A DNA stretch of 64,000 bases from NCBI GenBank assembly GCA_016801885.1, contig CM028889.1, positions 11,967,001 through 12,031,000 on the forward strand, written 5' to 3'. Below, piece after piece: positions 47,845 through 60,635 of the stretch. Source of the DNA: Toxotes chatareus. Taxonomy: Eukaryota > Chordata > Actinopteri > Toxotidae. Position numbers and translations under genes: made by a program. The notes beneath the pieces are model-generated. The model did not search any database, was not told the origin of the DNA, and saw only the letters and a list, made by a program, of their open reading frames with translations. The stretch's first letter is position 1; each line of letters starts with the position of its first letter.

Positions 47845-49179
47845 CCCAAAAACAATAAATTCTACAATAACATCTCACAACAGAAAATAATGACCTCAGT
47901 CAACTGGACAAATGTTTGCTGTTGTTCAGCAGTAAACTACAGAGCGCTAGTTGCTGCCACAGTGTCCAGTTTCAGCTGAACTGGATCCCACGTCATGCCT
48001 GTGGATTTGACACTCTTTGTCTGGGTCCTTCTCAAGTTCCAGCATTGCACAGCTACGGAAAGCAGCGATATTAATCTTAGAAACTTGAACAAAGCAGAGA
48101 TAATGCTACTCTGTATTTCCTTGGCATTCTTCCAAAGAGCGTTTCCTGGGATTTACTGGTTATGCCGGCCTCTAAGCATTTCCACTTCATTTTCGCTTTA
48201 CTATGAAAATATAGGCCACTCAGAGGTGAGTGTGCTGGGTATGGGTGTATGCCATGGTGCTGTATAATTGCATGTTCTGGCATGTAGCCTAGGAGCAAGC
48301 TAATTGCATAAGATACTCCACCAGCAGTTTCTTGGCTTATCACCAGACTTAAAACAGACAGAGCCATAATATGAAATGTTACCTGAATGAATAATTTACA
48401 CAAATCTTTGGGGAAAAAAAAGTATGATGCAAAAATTATTTTCACACATGCAATTAGCTTTTGATTCTAGAGTCTCCTCTCAACTCATGTATGTGGGAAG
48501 CACTCCGATTCTGAAAGATGCTCTAAGATCATTTCCAGTGCACAATGTAATTCACATAATATGGTTACATCGTCCAACAATTAACGCCAGTTTATCCACA
48601 ATTTACACAGGGTACAATGCATCCATAAAAGCAACCGTGTGCCATGTTTGTGTCTATTTAACATTCAAAATTAAATTAAGGAAATGTGTGCACACGTATT
48701 TGCTGTGATGTGTGAGTGTGTGTGTGTGTACATGCGAGCATACACATGCATCTGCATGCTCACTGGGTGCCTGTGGAGAAAATGGAAATGGCTAATGCTG
48801 TGAGGCAATAACAAGCAGAAGCTATCGACAGGAGCAGAGAAAAAAAAAAAGTCCAGACCTTGCTTATTCAATAGTCAATGGGGTGGTGGTGGTAGGGGGG
48901 GGCCAAGTACTACTGCCCTGTATGGCTGGTCTACAATCCAGATTCTAGTGAAAGAATTTATGATTCGGCCACTATCTGTTGCCTACTTGCAATGTCTTAT
49001 TTACATGAATACTGTATATGCATGCAACCACAAACAGATACACACACATTAAAGTTACGCACAAAGGGAAAGAGATACAACACACTTCATGGTGAGACAT
49101 TTGCATTTGCATGTTTTTCCACTAGAGTGAAGGACGTCTGTCTGTGGACTTGTCAGTCATTTGTGTATTAGTAATGGTC

Positions 49180-49335
49180 TCTCTTCTCTATCGCCTTTAA
49201 TGTCCCAAGCCAATTAAAAATCTCTTGGTACAATGAAGAGGAGAACGGCACTGAGGAGCTGTCTCACTACTGATGTCGTCAGACCCATTCACTAAAGGCT
49301 AATAATGCTAATTAGACACCGGCAATAAATAAATA
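49180..49335. promoter_or_regulatory. Candidate non-coding regulatory element
   Basis: Contains CCAATTAAAAATC and AATAATGCTAATTAGAC in non-repetitive sequence upstream of nek7 coding exon 1. Suggested by motif density only. Confidence 0.25.
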
Positions 49336-51556
49336 AATGATACATTCATTTATTTATTTACATGGCACTGTAAGTGCATGTTTGTGTGTGTGTGTTTGGG
49401 GGGGAGGGGGGGATTTACCATGTTTAAGTAGGAAGACATGAGAAAGCAAGTGCCAGTACAATGGTGGTTTATTTTAGATTAGTTCAGCTTTTCTTTCCAG
49501 GGGTTCACTGGCCTTCATGTGGGCTTTGAAGATCATGAAAATAAGTGTTTGCACAGCACTATTTCTCCTGGGATTGCACTGACTATATTGGGAATATTAT
49601 TTCCTGAAATTTACATAAAAAGCCCTTTTCAAACAAGTTTAAATCAATTCAGATGTATAAACGGTTTACAAAAATAATGAGTTAAAATCAACCACCACTG
49701 AAGGCAAAAGAGGAAAACTAGAAAAACATTGTTAAATGTCCGAATTGTATCTTTTGCTTCCTATTTTTGAAACCACCAAAGAAAATTAACATTTGAAAGC
49801 AAACTACTGCCATGACTTTCATAAAGGCCTTACTCTGGTCAGGTTGCCTAAATGTTCCACTGACACCATGCTCATGTTGATGAAGTTTCGACTGTTTCCA
49901 TAAAAACGCCACTAATAAGCTAATGTCCAGTATTACCAAAACTAATCTACCGTTTCAATAATCACACAATTTCAGCAGATAAGAAAACAAAAGTATTTTT
50001 TATAAAGCATATCCAGAAAATGTACCATGTTCCCATGCCAACCCATGTCAATCCCTTGTTCGCATGCCAACCCAAGTACACTAATGGTTTGAAAATGGAA
50101 TTCTCTACACAAATAAACAAACAATGTTTCCCGTCACATAATATAAAGGATCAGCACTTCAGTAGTCTGCTCTACTCAAGCAATTACCAGGCGGTTACCA
50201 TGTATCAGTGACTGTCAAATATTTACTTCAGTATGTTTATCCTCACGTTAAATGAGCTAATGAAGTGGTTGGTTAATGCATTCAGGATGGAAAGTACTGT
50301 CAAGAAAATATATGACTGTTTTGCTAAACTGTAATGATTGTGTAAATTCTTAAAAAGTGTTATTAAAATGCCAGCGATGATGATCAAATATTTAAATATA
50401 TAAAAATATTAAATATTAAAAATTAAATGAGGACTAAATCAAAATGGCATAAAAATGGGTATGTTAATTCGTAAATAAAAAAGGTAAAAACAGAAGCCCC
50501 ATATATAAATATGCACTTTAATATTTGTACCTTTGTTTTCATCTGGCTTGAGGCTTTATTAAGGCTATCTGGAAACATCCTGGATATGCACGAGAAGTTT
50601 AATACCAGGTGAAAATAGGGCTTATTAGACACAGGTTGACTGGATGGCTGACTAACTGGGTGTTGCGATATTTTGCTTTTAGTGTCAAAGGGGACTCACG
50701 AGTTATCCACCCAGCCAGCCTTTCTGCCTCTTGTCGTGATACTTTACACTTCAGCCTTGTGTTTTGTTAGATCGGGGGTGGCACCCTGACTCCCCTCACT
50801 AACCCTCTATTGTTTCTGACTGTCTACGTGTCAAAATAACCAGGAGGCATCACAAGGTCCCTGACGTTCTTTCGCCTCCCACGTCCCACATTAACGAGAT
50901 CAATTAAGACTGCCATGTTAGATTAACACACATCAAGAAACAGCACAATTAACGAAGCTAGCTCAATCAGCTGGAGTAAACATGGCAACTTAAAGCCATC
51001 TTAAAGCCCCCATCCGCACACAGTTCAAATAATGTGCAGCCAATCAAAAGCAAAGGTTTGTCCTAGTGACTGAAATAATCCAACAAAACAGATAGACTAA
51101 AACTTTGATCATGCTGACCCCGAATCTCCCTGAATCCCTCTTTCCACAAATCCCACTCCACTCCCGTTCCCTCTCATCCTCTCTGTCCCACAAAAGCTTG
51201 TTGTTATCACAGGAGGGAATTTCTGACTTCCAAAAAATTTGGTTGGCACAAACAGCAGTGGAAACTCAAGGTACCAGTCTGCTTGAGTTTCCGTCATGTG
51301 GACGAGAAATGGTGGCTGGCTGACTGGCTAGGATTTTGGCAGCAGTGGGGCAGCAGCAGCTAAAAGCTAAATCCCCCAACTATTCATAGATGCATGTCAG
51401 AGACGAGTGTGGAGCTCTGGTCTGACACAGCTGCAAATACACAACAGGATAAACCCATGATTGGTGTAATAATGTGCATAAGCCAATCAGTAACAACATT
51501 AAAACTAGTTATGGGATATAATGTTGAGCTGAATTGTGTATATGTACTGTACACAT

Positions 51557-52110
51557 ACAGATGGGTGGCAAATTAAAGGAGACATATGAATAAATGAGTG
51601 GCAAAATAAGATGAATGCAGATGCTTCCACACAGGTGCACTGTTCAACAATTAAAATCCCACCATGCTCTGTGGCATGTATAAAAATGATGAGCAGGCCC
51701 AGCTGATTCTGATTTTGTATCAAAATGGCAAGAGGAAAAGATCTAATAGACTTTGAAAGAGGGTTCATTGTTGGGGCACGAATGGCAGGAGCTTCAGTCA
51801 CAAAGACTGTTAGTTAGAAACTCGTTAGTGTTTCAACAGGAACAGTTACTAAAGTGACATCTTGCACTTAGATCTGTGGGAAGGACACCAGTAAACAGGG
51901 CCACAAATTGTAGTCGACAGAGCACATTTGATGACCGTGAAGGAAAAAAGGCTGAGAATGTCAATGCAGGACATGATCAGACTGTGTCATTCTGTCAACA
52001 AATACACAGAGACGGAAATTATAGTATGGTTCGCGTGAGTAAACCTCTCATTACAAAGATGAAAGCACATCTGAGCGTTCAGCAATTACAGGCACCAAAA
52101 AGTGATGAGG
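51557..52110 (+). mobile_element. Tc1-like transposon relic, 5' part
   Basis: Starts CAGATGGGTGGCAAATTAAAGG, matching the inverted repeat of the element at 27.2 kb. From 51725 a transposase start reads MARGKDLIDFERGFIVGAR and GASVTKT, then stops; further pieces (INKPLITKMKAHL-like at about 52045) follow in broken frames. The catalytic C-terminal half is absent and no right terminal repeat is seen. Confidence 0.7.
51725..52110 (+). pseudogene. Tc1-like transposase fragment
   Basis: N-terminal part of a Tc1/mariner transposase in several frames with early stops after the VTKT segment. No DDE active-site residues remain. Related to the C-terminal remnant within 27.42-27.70 kb. Confidence 0.6.
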
Positions 52111-55100
52111 TCATATGGTCATATATATATATATTGTTCTTCCATTACAGTTAGACAAGCAGACGTGAGTATGAAATCTTTTTGCAGATAAATATTGGGG
52201 AGATCTACTGTATATTGGTGAGTTAGCGAGAAACCCCATTTATCTTTGAGACAAACTGATGGTTGTTTTTCTGTTGAGGAAAGTGGGAAAAAAAACCTCT
52301 CTCATCCAGACCACCAACCACTCAGTGTAAACAAACTGTGTTTTCTTACTGAGTTCCATCTCATGTGAGACTCCAACCCGACATTCTCACAGCAGGCCCA
52401 ATCACACACAGGTAATTATATGATAGACGAGGAAAGGGAACGGAGTGAGGCAGAACAGGAGGAGGAAAAAGAAAAAAGATATTAGCAAGACTATTCAGCA
52501 GTTTCCAGCCTTCTTTCTTTGTTGTTGTCCTCTTACTTTTTCACTACAAAGTTAAATCTCTCACAGTCAAATTTGTTTCGATAACAGGTTATTGTCTCTG
52601 CTTGCTGCAGTCAGGCTATGATGACCCAGGTTTCTAATAATTTTTTAAGATTAATCTTGCGATTAGTGGAATCTTCTTCAAGATTATATAATTGACATGC
52701 AATTGAACACTCAGCAGCTAACTGTTTTCAACCTGTAAATACAATATTTTCTATAATTCTTTTGTTTATTGACCTTTCACGCCACAGAACCGTACAACTT
52801 ATCGTTTCCCACATCACTATGACGACGAACTTTGCTCAGCCTCAAAAAGGCACCCGAAAAAGTAAGTACAAGTTGGCTTTTTGCAAACAGTGGACAACAA
52901 GTTGTCCAACTTTGACATGAAAGAGCATATCTTCAGTCAACTGGGGCAAAACTGAGTGGGAGAAGGCAAGAGGGAGTTGGGCACAGAAGCGATGAGACAG
53001 GACAGAGTGAGACAGATGCAGAACTGAGAAAAATGCCAGGAGAGAGAAAAAAAAGAAGCTTGTTAGTCCTGATGTGCTCCTGGTCATGTGAGAGACGGTG
53101 TGGAGCACCACAGAAGCTGGCACTGGCTTTAGCTGCTCTTTAATCCCCATTTCCTCCCTTCTGCATTATTCATTTAAAACAGGAGAAGAGGAAAAACAAA
53201 GAGCAGGAGCCGATTATAAAAAGGTGGATCAAGGCGAAGTGGGAGGGAGGGGGGATGAATGGGGAAGTGAAGGGGAAGGGTCCTGGAATTAAGCGCTCCC
53301 AAAGAGAAGAGTGCTAAATCAGCTCCCGATCGAGGACAATAAACATGAACACACACTGATGAGCTTGGGTCTAAGGAGGAGAGAAAAGAGAAGGGCAACG
53401 AAGGGGGTGAAGAGTGGGGTTGCGGGGGTAGTTAAAAAGGAGAGAGGAAAAATATAATGTGACACTATCCGGCCTGGGTTTAGGATGTGGGGAAATCAAA
53501 GGCACCTTTGAGAAGCCAGAAGATGACAGTGAAAGTGCTAGAAGAGTGGTGTCCATGATTACAAGAAGTGGAGAAATCTTTGAGTCTGTGTTCATGAAAG
53601 CCCACCCCAGGCCTCGTCTGAAACCCCTGCTTGACTAACACTGATGATACAGAAACAGAAAAAGAAGAAGAGAAAGAAAGAGAGCCACTAATGATGGAGG
53701 GGTCCAGATACTACAGACGCAGCGCACTCTCCAATTCATTTTAATCACTATTCAAAATCATTAGCCCAAATGTGCGAGCACTCGTGTTCGTTGGACCAAG
53801 AGCCGAGAGAGAGGCAGAGAGTGGGAGAGGACCAATTACACCTCAGCATGTGAGCCAGTCTTTGAGGACTTTGAGTAAGACGGTCCAAGACTTGATGGAA
53901 TAGAAAATGAAGAGAGGAAACTTTATTGTCTCTCAATCTAAAAGAAAAAAAAACATGGAGATAAAGGAGAAAGCTTTAAAAAAAAAAAAAAGGCTTTGCA
54001 AAACCATCCAAACACACTACAGAGTGAAACCATTTAGACTTTTTTGTTTCCCAAAATCTGGCTACAAAAGCGTAAAGTTAATCAGGGAGAGACCCACCAT
54101 GGGCATATTACAGAATCTCAAACAGTCAAACAGAGGACCCAAACAACAACAGTGACATCAAACAGGATTCATTATTCAACAGGCAGAACATGGCTGGATT
54201 AATGACAAGGTCTCTTCAGACTGCACAAAGTATGTGCGTGTCTGGCTTCTGACTGTGTTGTAATGTACAAATCAGTGTGTCTGATCAAACTGAAAGTGGC
54301 TGCTTTTAAGGCTTCTCCAACTGCAGCCTGACCAACTGGCCAATACAGATGTCACTGTTCTAAAAATAAATTAATAAATCTCAGCAATAATGCTACTGTT
54401 ACATCTTGAACATAGAAAATATGTTTATATGGATTACTTAAATTTGGTTATTCAAGAACTGTGACCAAAATATGCTCTGGACAGGAAATGTCACGTTTGG
54501 AAAAACATGATATCTTTGGTAGTTCTCCAGTGTATTTGCTTATTAACATACCTGTAGACAGATACTGGTCTAGTGTACCCGCAACTAGAAAAACCGGTCG
54601 ATATATCAGCCCAGTCGGTTTATTGGTCTAGATCTATTTCCAACTCTGCGTTCAAGTGTGTGTATGCATGTGTTTGTGAATTCGGTTTGACATGAATGTT
54701 TGCAAAACAAGAAACAAGAAAAACAGAGTTAAACATTTTAATTTGTGATGTGTCTGTTCTTATACATGTATATATGTCCGTATGTTTGTGTGTGTGTTAA
54801 CCTCACCCTCTCCACAGTGAAGGGAGCACAGTGAAATGATAAAAAGCAAATTAAGACAAAGGAAACCACTGAGGTCCACTGGGACACTACAAGGCCAGTG
54901 ATCCATAATGCTGCTTGCAAACTATTTATAGCCTTCCTTTACATTTTTCACTTCAGATTTTTATAGGCTAATGATTATTTCACTCCAGAAGTAAATAGCA
55001 CAGCACAAATACCCTGGGCTTCATGTGAGGCCTAAACTGATTTATTCCCCTACAATCCAAATAAAGTAGTACAGTGGTACAGTGCTCTGTTCCGGTGTGT

Positions 55101-56489
55101 GTACATTTCACCCACTGCAGCCTCTATAAAACACATCTGCACTATCACCTGACCTTCCATGAGCCAGTAATCCCATTAACAACACTGAGCTCTCCTCTGT
55201 CTTCATCTGCGTGTGTCTGCTTACACATGTACACCTGCACATTTGTATCCCCTTCTATATCAGTTTTCATTTTGCACCCTCAGCCACTATGTATGGTAAA
55301 GACACCCACCACAGAGAAAAAAAAAAAAAACTCAAGCACATGCAGGTGTCAGCCACTCTCCTCCCCTTTTTCCATCTCCCTAGCCCTCTAGTCCTCCCCA
55401 CCTCCTCTCCTTCGTACTCCTCTGTTGCTGTGTGTTGCTGACACGAGCTGGCACGTGGCTAAAAGCCCAGGCCACCTCTCTGTTCTATTGTCCTGCCCAC
55501 TCCACAGCAGCACTGACGACTCTCTTGTGGCGAGGGGCCCTTTGTTGCCAGCCTGTCACTTCAGCAGGTGCCTTACAGCAAAAGGCAGGAGCCAGCCAGC
55601 CAGCCAGCCCGCGCCGCTTCGTTAGTGCCGAACACCGTTTGATGTGCTCATTTCATCAGCCGGAGACGGCAGCCAAGGAGGATGCTAATAATCACTTGAA
55701 AAACAAAAACATTCCACTCAAGCTTGTAAAAGATAAACTCCAATTTCAATGATAAAAGAAGAGTGACAGACAGCCATGGTAACAGTCGAAAAAAGACCGC
55801 CAGCCACACTACCCCCTCTCTTTTTCTCCTACCCCCCCCCGCCTCCTGTTCCTAGGTGAAACCAATTCATACCGTCAATCACTGCGAATAAACAAGGTAT
55901 ACTGACAAATTGCTGACTGTGTAAGGAAAGACAAAATCATGTGGGTAAAGTATGCAAAAACAGAGCTGCCTTTAAGACAGCTGTGTGATCCCCTAGAAAC
56001 CACCTCCGTGAGTGACGGAGCAGACTGTATGAAGGAGAGAACCCCCCCAGGCGTGCAGGAGAGGGGACCCTGGGGGTTTGGCCTATGCTTGCGCACCCTC
56101 ACTAAATTCACAGCCCTTCAAAATGCCACATCACCACCACAAGTCAAGTTAAAATGGAATCTACTAAATGCAAAATAAGATGTGAAAGAAAATCAAGCAC
56201 TTAATTTTGGCTGGCTGATCTAGCTGTAAGTGATACCATAACTTTTTAGGATGTTTGACGGACTGAATAAACACGATTCTGTAAGTAATGTATGTCCCTC
56301 GTGTCAATGCATGAGGAACACGAGAACATTCTGAACACAGATCTACTTCCAGGTCCTGGTTGTAAAGAGTTTGAGAGCAGAATTGTAGTATTAAGAGAAG
56401 TACATCATTACAGAGAAAATCTTTCAGACTATTAACATAAAGGTCTGGGACACACACACAGAATAACATACACTATCTTCATGATCAAT

Positions 56490-56700
56490 TCACTATATCT
56501 TTTCTTCATTAACCTATTAATCAATTTGTTTATTAAACATCAGAAAACAGTGAGAAATACTCACCCCAACACCTTACAGTCCCATGTGACATCAAACTGT
56601 CTTAACTGACTAGTTTTCGTCCAACCAACAGCACAAATACTCAACTGTAAACATGAGATCATAAAATGTTTAGCAATTCATCAACTGTCATCCTTTGATT
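56490..56700. repeat. Interspersed fish repeat, copy 3
   Basis: Contains cattaacctattaatcaatt, catcagaaaacagtgagaaa and gtccaaccaacagcacaaat in the family order. Confidence 0.6.
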
Positions 56701-59700
56701 TTTTTTTTTTTTTAATTCCACGAGATCACTGTTGGGGCTGTTCAAATGCGGTTGAAAAGCCCTTAAGTAGTTAAAACTATTCAGGTTGAGTCACCACATA
56801 ACTGTGAAGCACCATATATCCTTCCGTACGTCAGCTCTTCTATACTGAAACACCTTTACACTGTGAGCTACCGCACATCAGCAAAAAAAAAGTAGAGCCA
56901 AAAATAATCAAATCTATGTTTGTTTGTTTATTTATTTATTTATCAAAGCCATTATTTTAATGTTGGGTGCATACCTCGGCTCATTTAAATATCTGAACCA
57001 CATATCCACACCCAGATTTGCACACCACAGCATGACGAAGATCCCAAGGCTTTAGGTTGCATTAGTGCCCTGTGGCAACAACTCATGGTCTTTCACAATG
57101 CAAAACAGAGAATTGCACAGAAGAGCAGAGCTCCCAGTGCTCCAGGACCAATAAGGGCTTTGTTTGTTAGCCATGTCACTGACTGACCACTAAATTAGCT
57201 TCATCACCTCTGGCACCAGGATATCGGATGTGACATTCTCTACCACAGGGCTGGGGCTTTGTTTGTCTGCAAGGCTAGAGGGCTTATAGAGGGGAAAAAA
57301 AGAGAAAGAAATAAAATGGGGACAAATGAGGGAATTTCACGAAAAAAAATAAAATAAGGGAATGCCATGCTCAGTTTTTTGTTCTGTTCTAAATAAAGGA
57401 TTGTTTTACACAGCCTTTCGACAGAGAGTCTGGTCTTCATCAGGATCGCTGTGTTTTCTGAAGCCTAACCTCGTGATCATGCTAACAGGAGTCAACAGAT
57501 GAGAGCATCATCTTCCAGGCAGCATTCAGATTCTGAAATTACATTACCCTTCTTTGTCCTCTAGCAGTATCTATAAAGGAGGCGATGAGGCTGGAAAGAA
57601 GGAGGCAGCTTGACATGGCTCATGTGAACTGAGAACTGCATAAAAGCAAACAACCAACAGTTACATAAACTTCAATTTGCTGTGGTACAACTGCAAACAC
57701 ATAATTTGGCTGAAGACTCATAGACCATTACAAAGAAAACTTAATGTGTCATTTGTTGTCTGCACAGGAAATTACAGTGTAATAAGTGTATACAGAGAGA
57801 TTACAGAGCTACCCTGCATCCAGTTCTAGCCGTGACTGGGTTCTAGCACAGCACTGTCAGAGCAGCAATTGCTGACCCATCTCTGTGTTGCTGGAGATGA
57901 TGAGGGCTGTCATTTGAGTTTCTCATCTATGAAACAACCATTAAAAAAACATCTGGTGAACATAGTCTATTTTCTCTCTACACAAAACCAGGAGCCCCCC
58001 CCCCTCTCCCTGGATAGTTTGAAGCAGCTACCCTGCGTCAGCATCGAAGTTTGTCTAAGAGGAAATGACAAGAGCAAGATGTCCAAATCATTAGTAATGT
58101 GAGAGGAGCAGTTCCCAGGCATGTCTCGTTACATAGCTGAGTGCTAACGTGAGGGCTGAGGGCTCATGTTGGGGCTTTACTGAGCCCAGGCCTTCTCAAA
58201 TACTCTGAGGGGGACGGGGGGAAAGAGGACCACAACCCCCCAGCATCTTCCACGGTCAGTAATGGAAACATCCAAGACCCTGAACCCAAAACAACCATAG
58301 CTCAACCCTGGCACTCAATGTGGAAACAAAGAGATACCAAAACACACAAACTCACACAAAAACATATTAAAACTCATACAGAAATGAATGTAAAACTGAA
58401 CGCATTCACTGAATTCATACTAATAGTGGGCCCATGGGAACGTGGCTCCACAAAAATCAATCTTAGGTCTGGCTCTGGTTCGGTTTCAGCCTGCTGTGGC
58501 TTCTGTGGTGGGCCCTGCTGGCTGCCACACACACACGCACACACAATCTTCTAACCAGATCCAGAGCACTGCTACTCTCAGAGGTCAAATACAGTACTGA
58601 TGCTGCATGCGAGTGTGTGTACACACCCATTTTGTTGTCATACTGCCAAAGAGGATGACTCCTAACTATGAAACCGACAGCAACACAACTATTTTAGTTG
58701 ATTCCAGTAGCACTTTTTATCCTGTTTAAGAAATGATTCATCACATAGAACCACATAGAAATAATTCAGTTTGACCACATATGTAAATCTACAAAGTGAA
58801 GCCAAATTAACAGCTCAGTGTAGGTTTTCTTCAAGGTCTTGTTTTTACCCTTTTGAATTTGGAATTTGAAAAACAGAAACTGTGATGATTAATAACAGGG
58901 GCGCAGACAGGCATGCATTGTTCATTTCTAGACATATGGCTGTGTGTCTTGAAGAGTAGGTGTACCTTTGAGGAAAAACTTGGGACTGAAAATAAATCAG
59001 GAATAATGCGACTATATAAAAGCCAGTCAACATTTTTGGAATGGGTACTTGAGAAAATAAAATCTGCTAGCTTCTATTTCTTTGCCTTCCACTTCTCCAT
59101 TACACATCAGTATTCTAGGGACAGAAATATTTGTTTTGTCTGTTTTATGTGCACAGCAGTGGAGCAAGAAAGTGAGAAATTAAGCTTATTCTGCTGTTTC
59201 ACTCATCTAAATTGCTCCGGATAACTTGGGCCAAGAGTACATGCCAAACTGACAAACTCCTCAAAAATGTACATTTTGCAGCAAATTATTATAAACCAAC
59301 ATGCAACAAATGCATTCATGAGCAGTTAAACGTTTAATTTAATCCTTGCACTCATCCTCCTTTGCATGAGTGCATCGCCCAGCACACCGACAGAGCACCC
59401 CAGTATGTGTGCGAGTGTGTGTGTAAAAAACTGACGATTAGAGAATAACGTTACCCCTTAGGGGTTGCACCTCTCTCCATTCTTGCCCTCCTCCCTTATC
59501 CTTCCCCTCTACTCTGTGCCTGCAGGGATTTCCCTTTTCAGTTCAGGAGAGATGTCAGACCTGTTCCACCATCCCTCACACAGAGGCTGGACTCTGCCCT
59601 CCACTCAACCAACTCCACCAATCAGCTTCAGTTCTGGATATCAGGTGCAAGTGTGGCTTAACAGGGCCACGGCTAAATAAAAACGTCCTCAACTTAACAT

Positions 59701-60369
59701 CAAACACATTATTTGTTTATTTATAACCTAATTCCCAGTAGGAATCAATTAACATTCACTGGGCACAGTATGAATTCATGGAGACATGGAGGAAGCAATG
59801 GCGAATTCCTGGCTAATAACTAGAGCTCCAAAATAAGTGAACACAACAAATGATCATTCACAAATATACAGAGCCCAGAAAAGCAGTAAATATTCAAATG
59901 TCACAACCGTGTAAATTGTCACTTTTATCCAGCTTATGATAGCTCATACAGTCTTAACCACTCTCTTCATCCTGTCATCAGATCCATCCCACTCCATTCT
60001 CAGCATCATGAAACCAATGTTTTCCTTCCTCCTCTCCTGTCCATCCCTCTACACTTACACAACCCTGCTTAAATAACTTTTGCCACATCTTCATTCTGTC
60101 ATCAGAAACAGCACAAAGAGAACCTCCACTAAATGATTATAGGACACTGAGGAAGAGTCTTTTTAAAGGAGTAACCACACTGCCTTGTACTTCTACTTGA
60201 GGGCAGCAGTTTGCATGTTGAAAGCCACAGTTTTGCTTTTATACCCCTTTGCACATAAATACTGAAAATTAATCCAAAACGGTACAAGGCCTCGGAGAGT
60301 GTGGTCCATTGAGGCATCATTAAGGCTCATCGTTTTCATTTTTTAAACTGGACTTAATCTTCATGCTAC

Positions 60370-60635
60370 AGCTGAAAAGATTAGTTTATTAATCGATTAG
60401 TCGATCAACAGAAAAATAATGCACAACTATTTTGATAATCAATTAATTGTTTAAGTCAGTTCTCAAGCAAAAAAAAGAAGTGAAGCTTTCCCTCTTTGAC
60501 ATGTATAACAGCGTTTTGGATCGTTTGTTGGACAGATCAAAACACTGACTTTTTGACATTTCATATACCAAACGATTAATTAAAAAAAATACCTGCAGAT
60601 TGAATGATTGTTAGTTGCAGCCCTGGTCCCCCACA
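60370..60635. repeat. Interspersed fish repeat, copy 4
   Basis: Bounded by ttaatcgattagtcgatcaa and gattgttagttgcagccctg, with gcgttttggatcgtttgttgg inside. The best preserved of the four copies at its ends. Confidence 0.65.
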
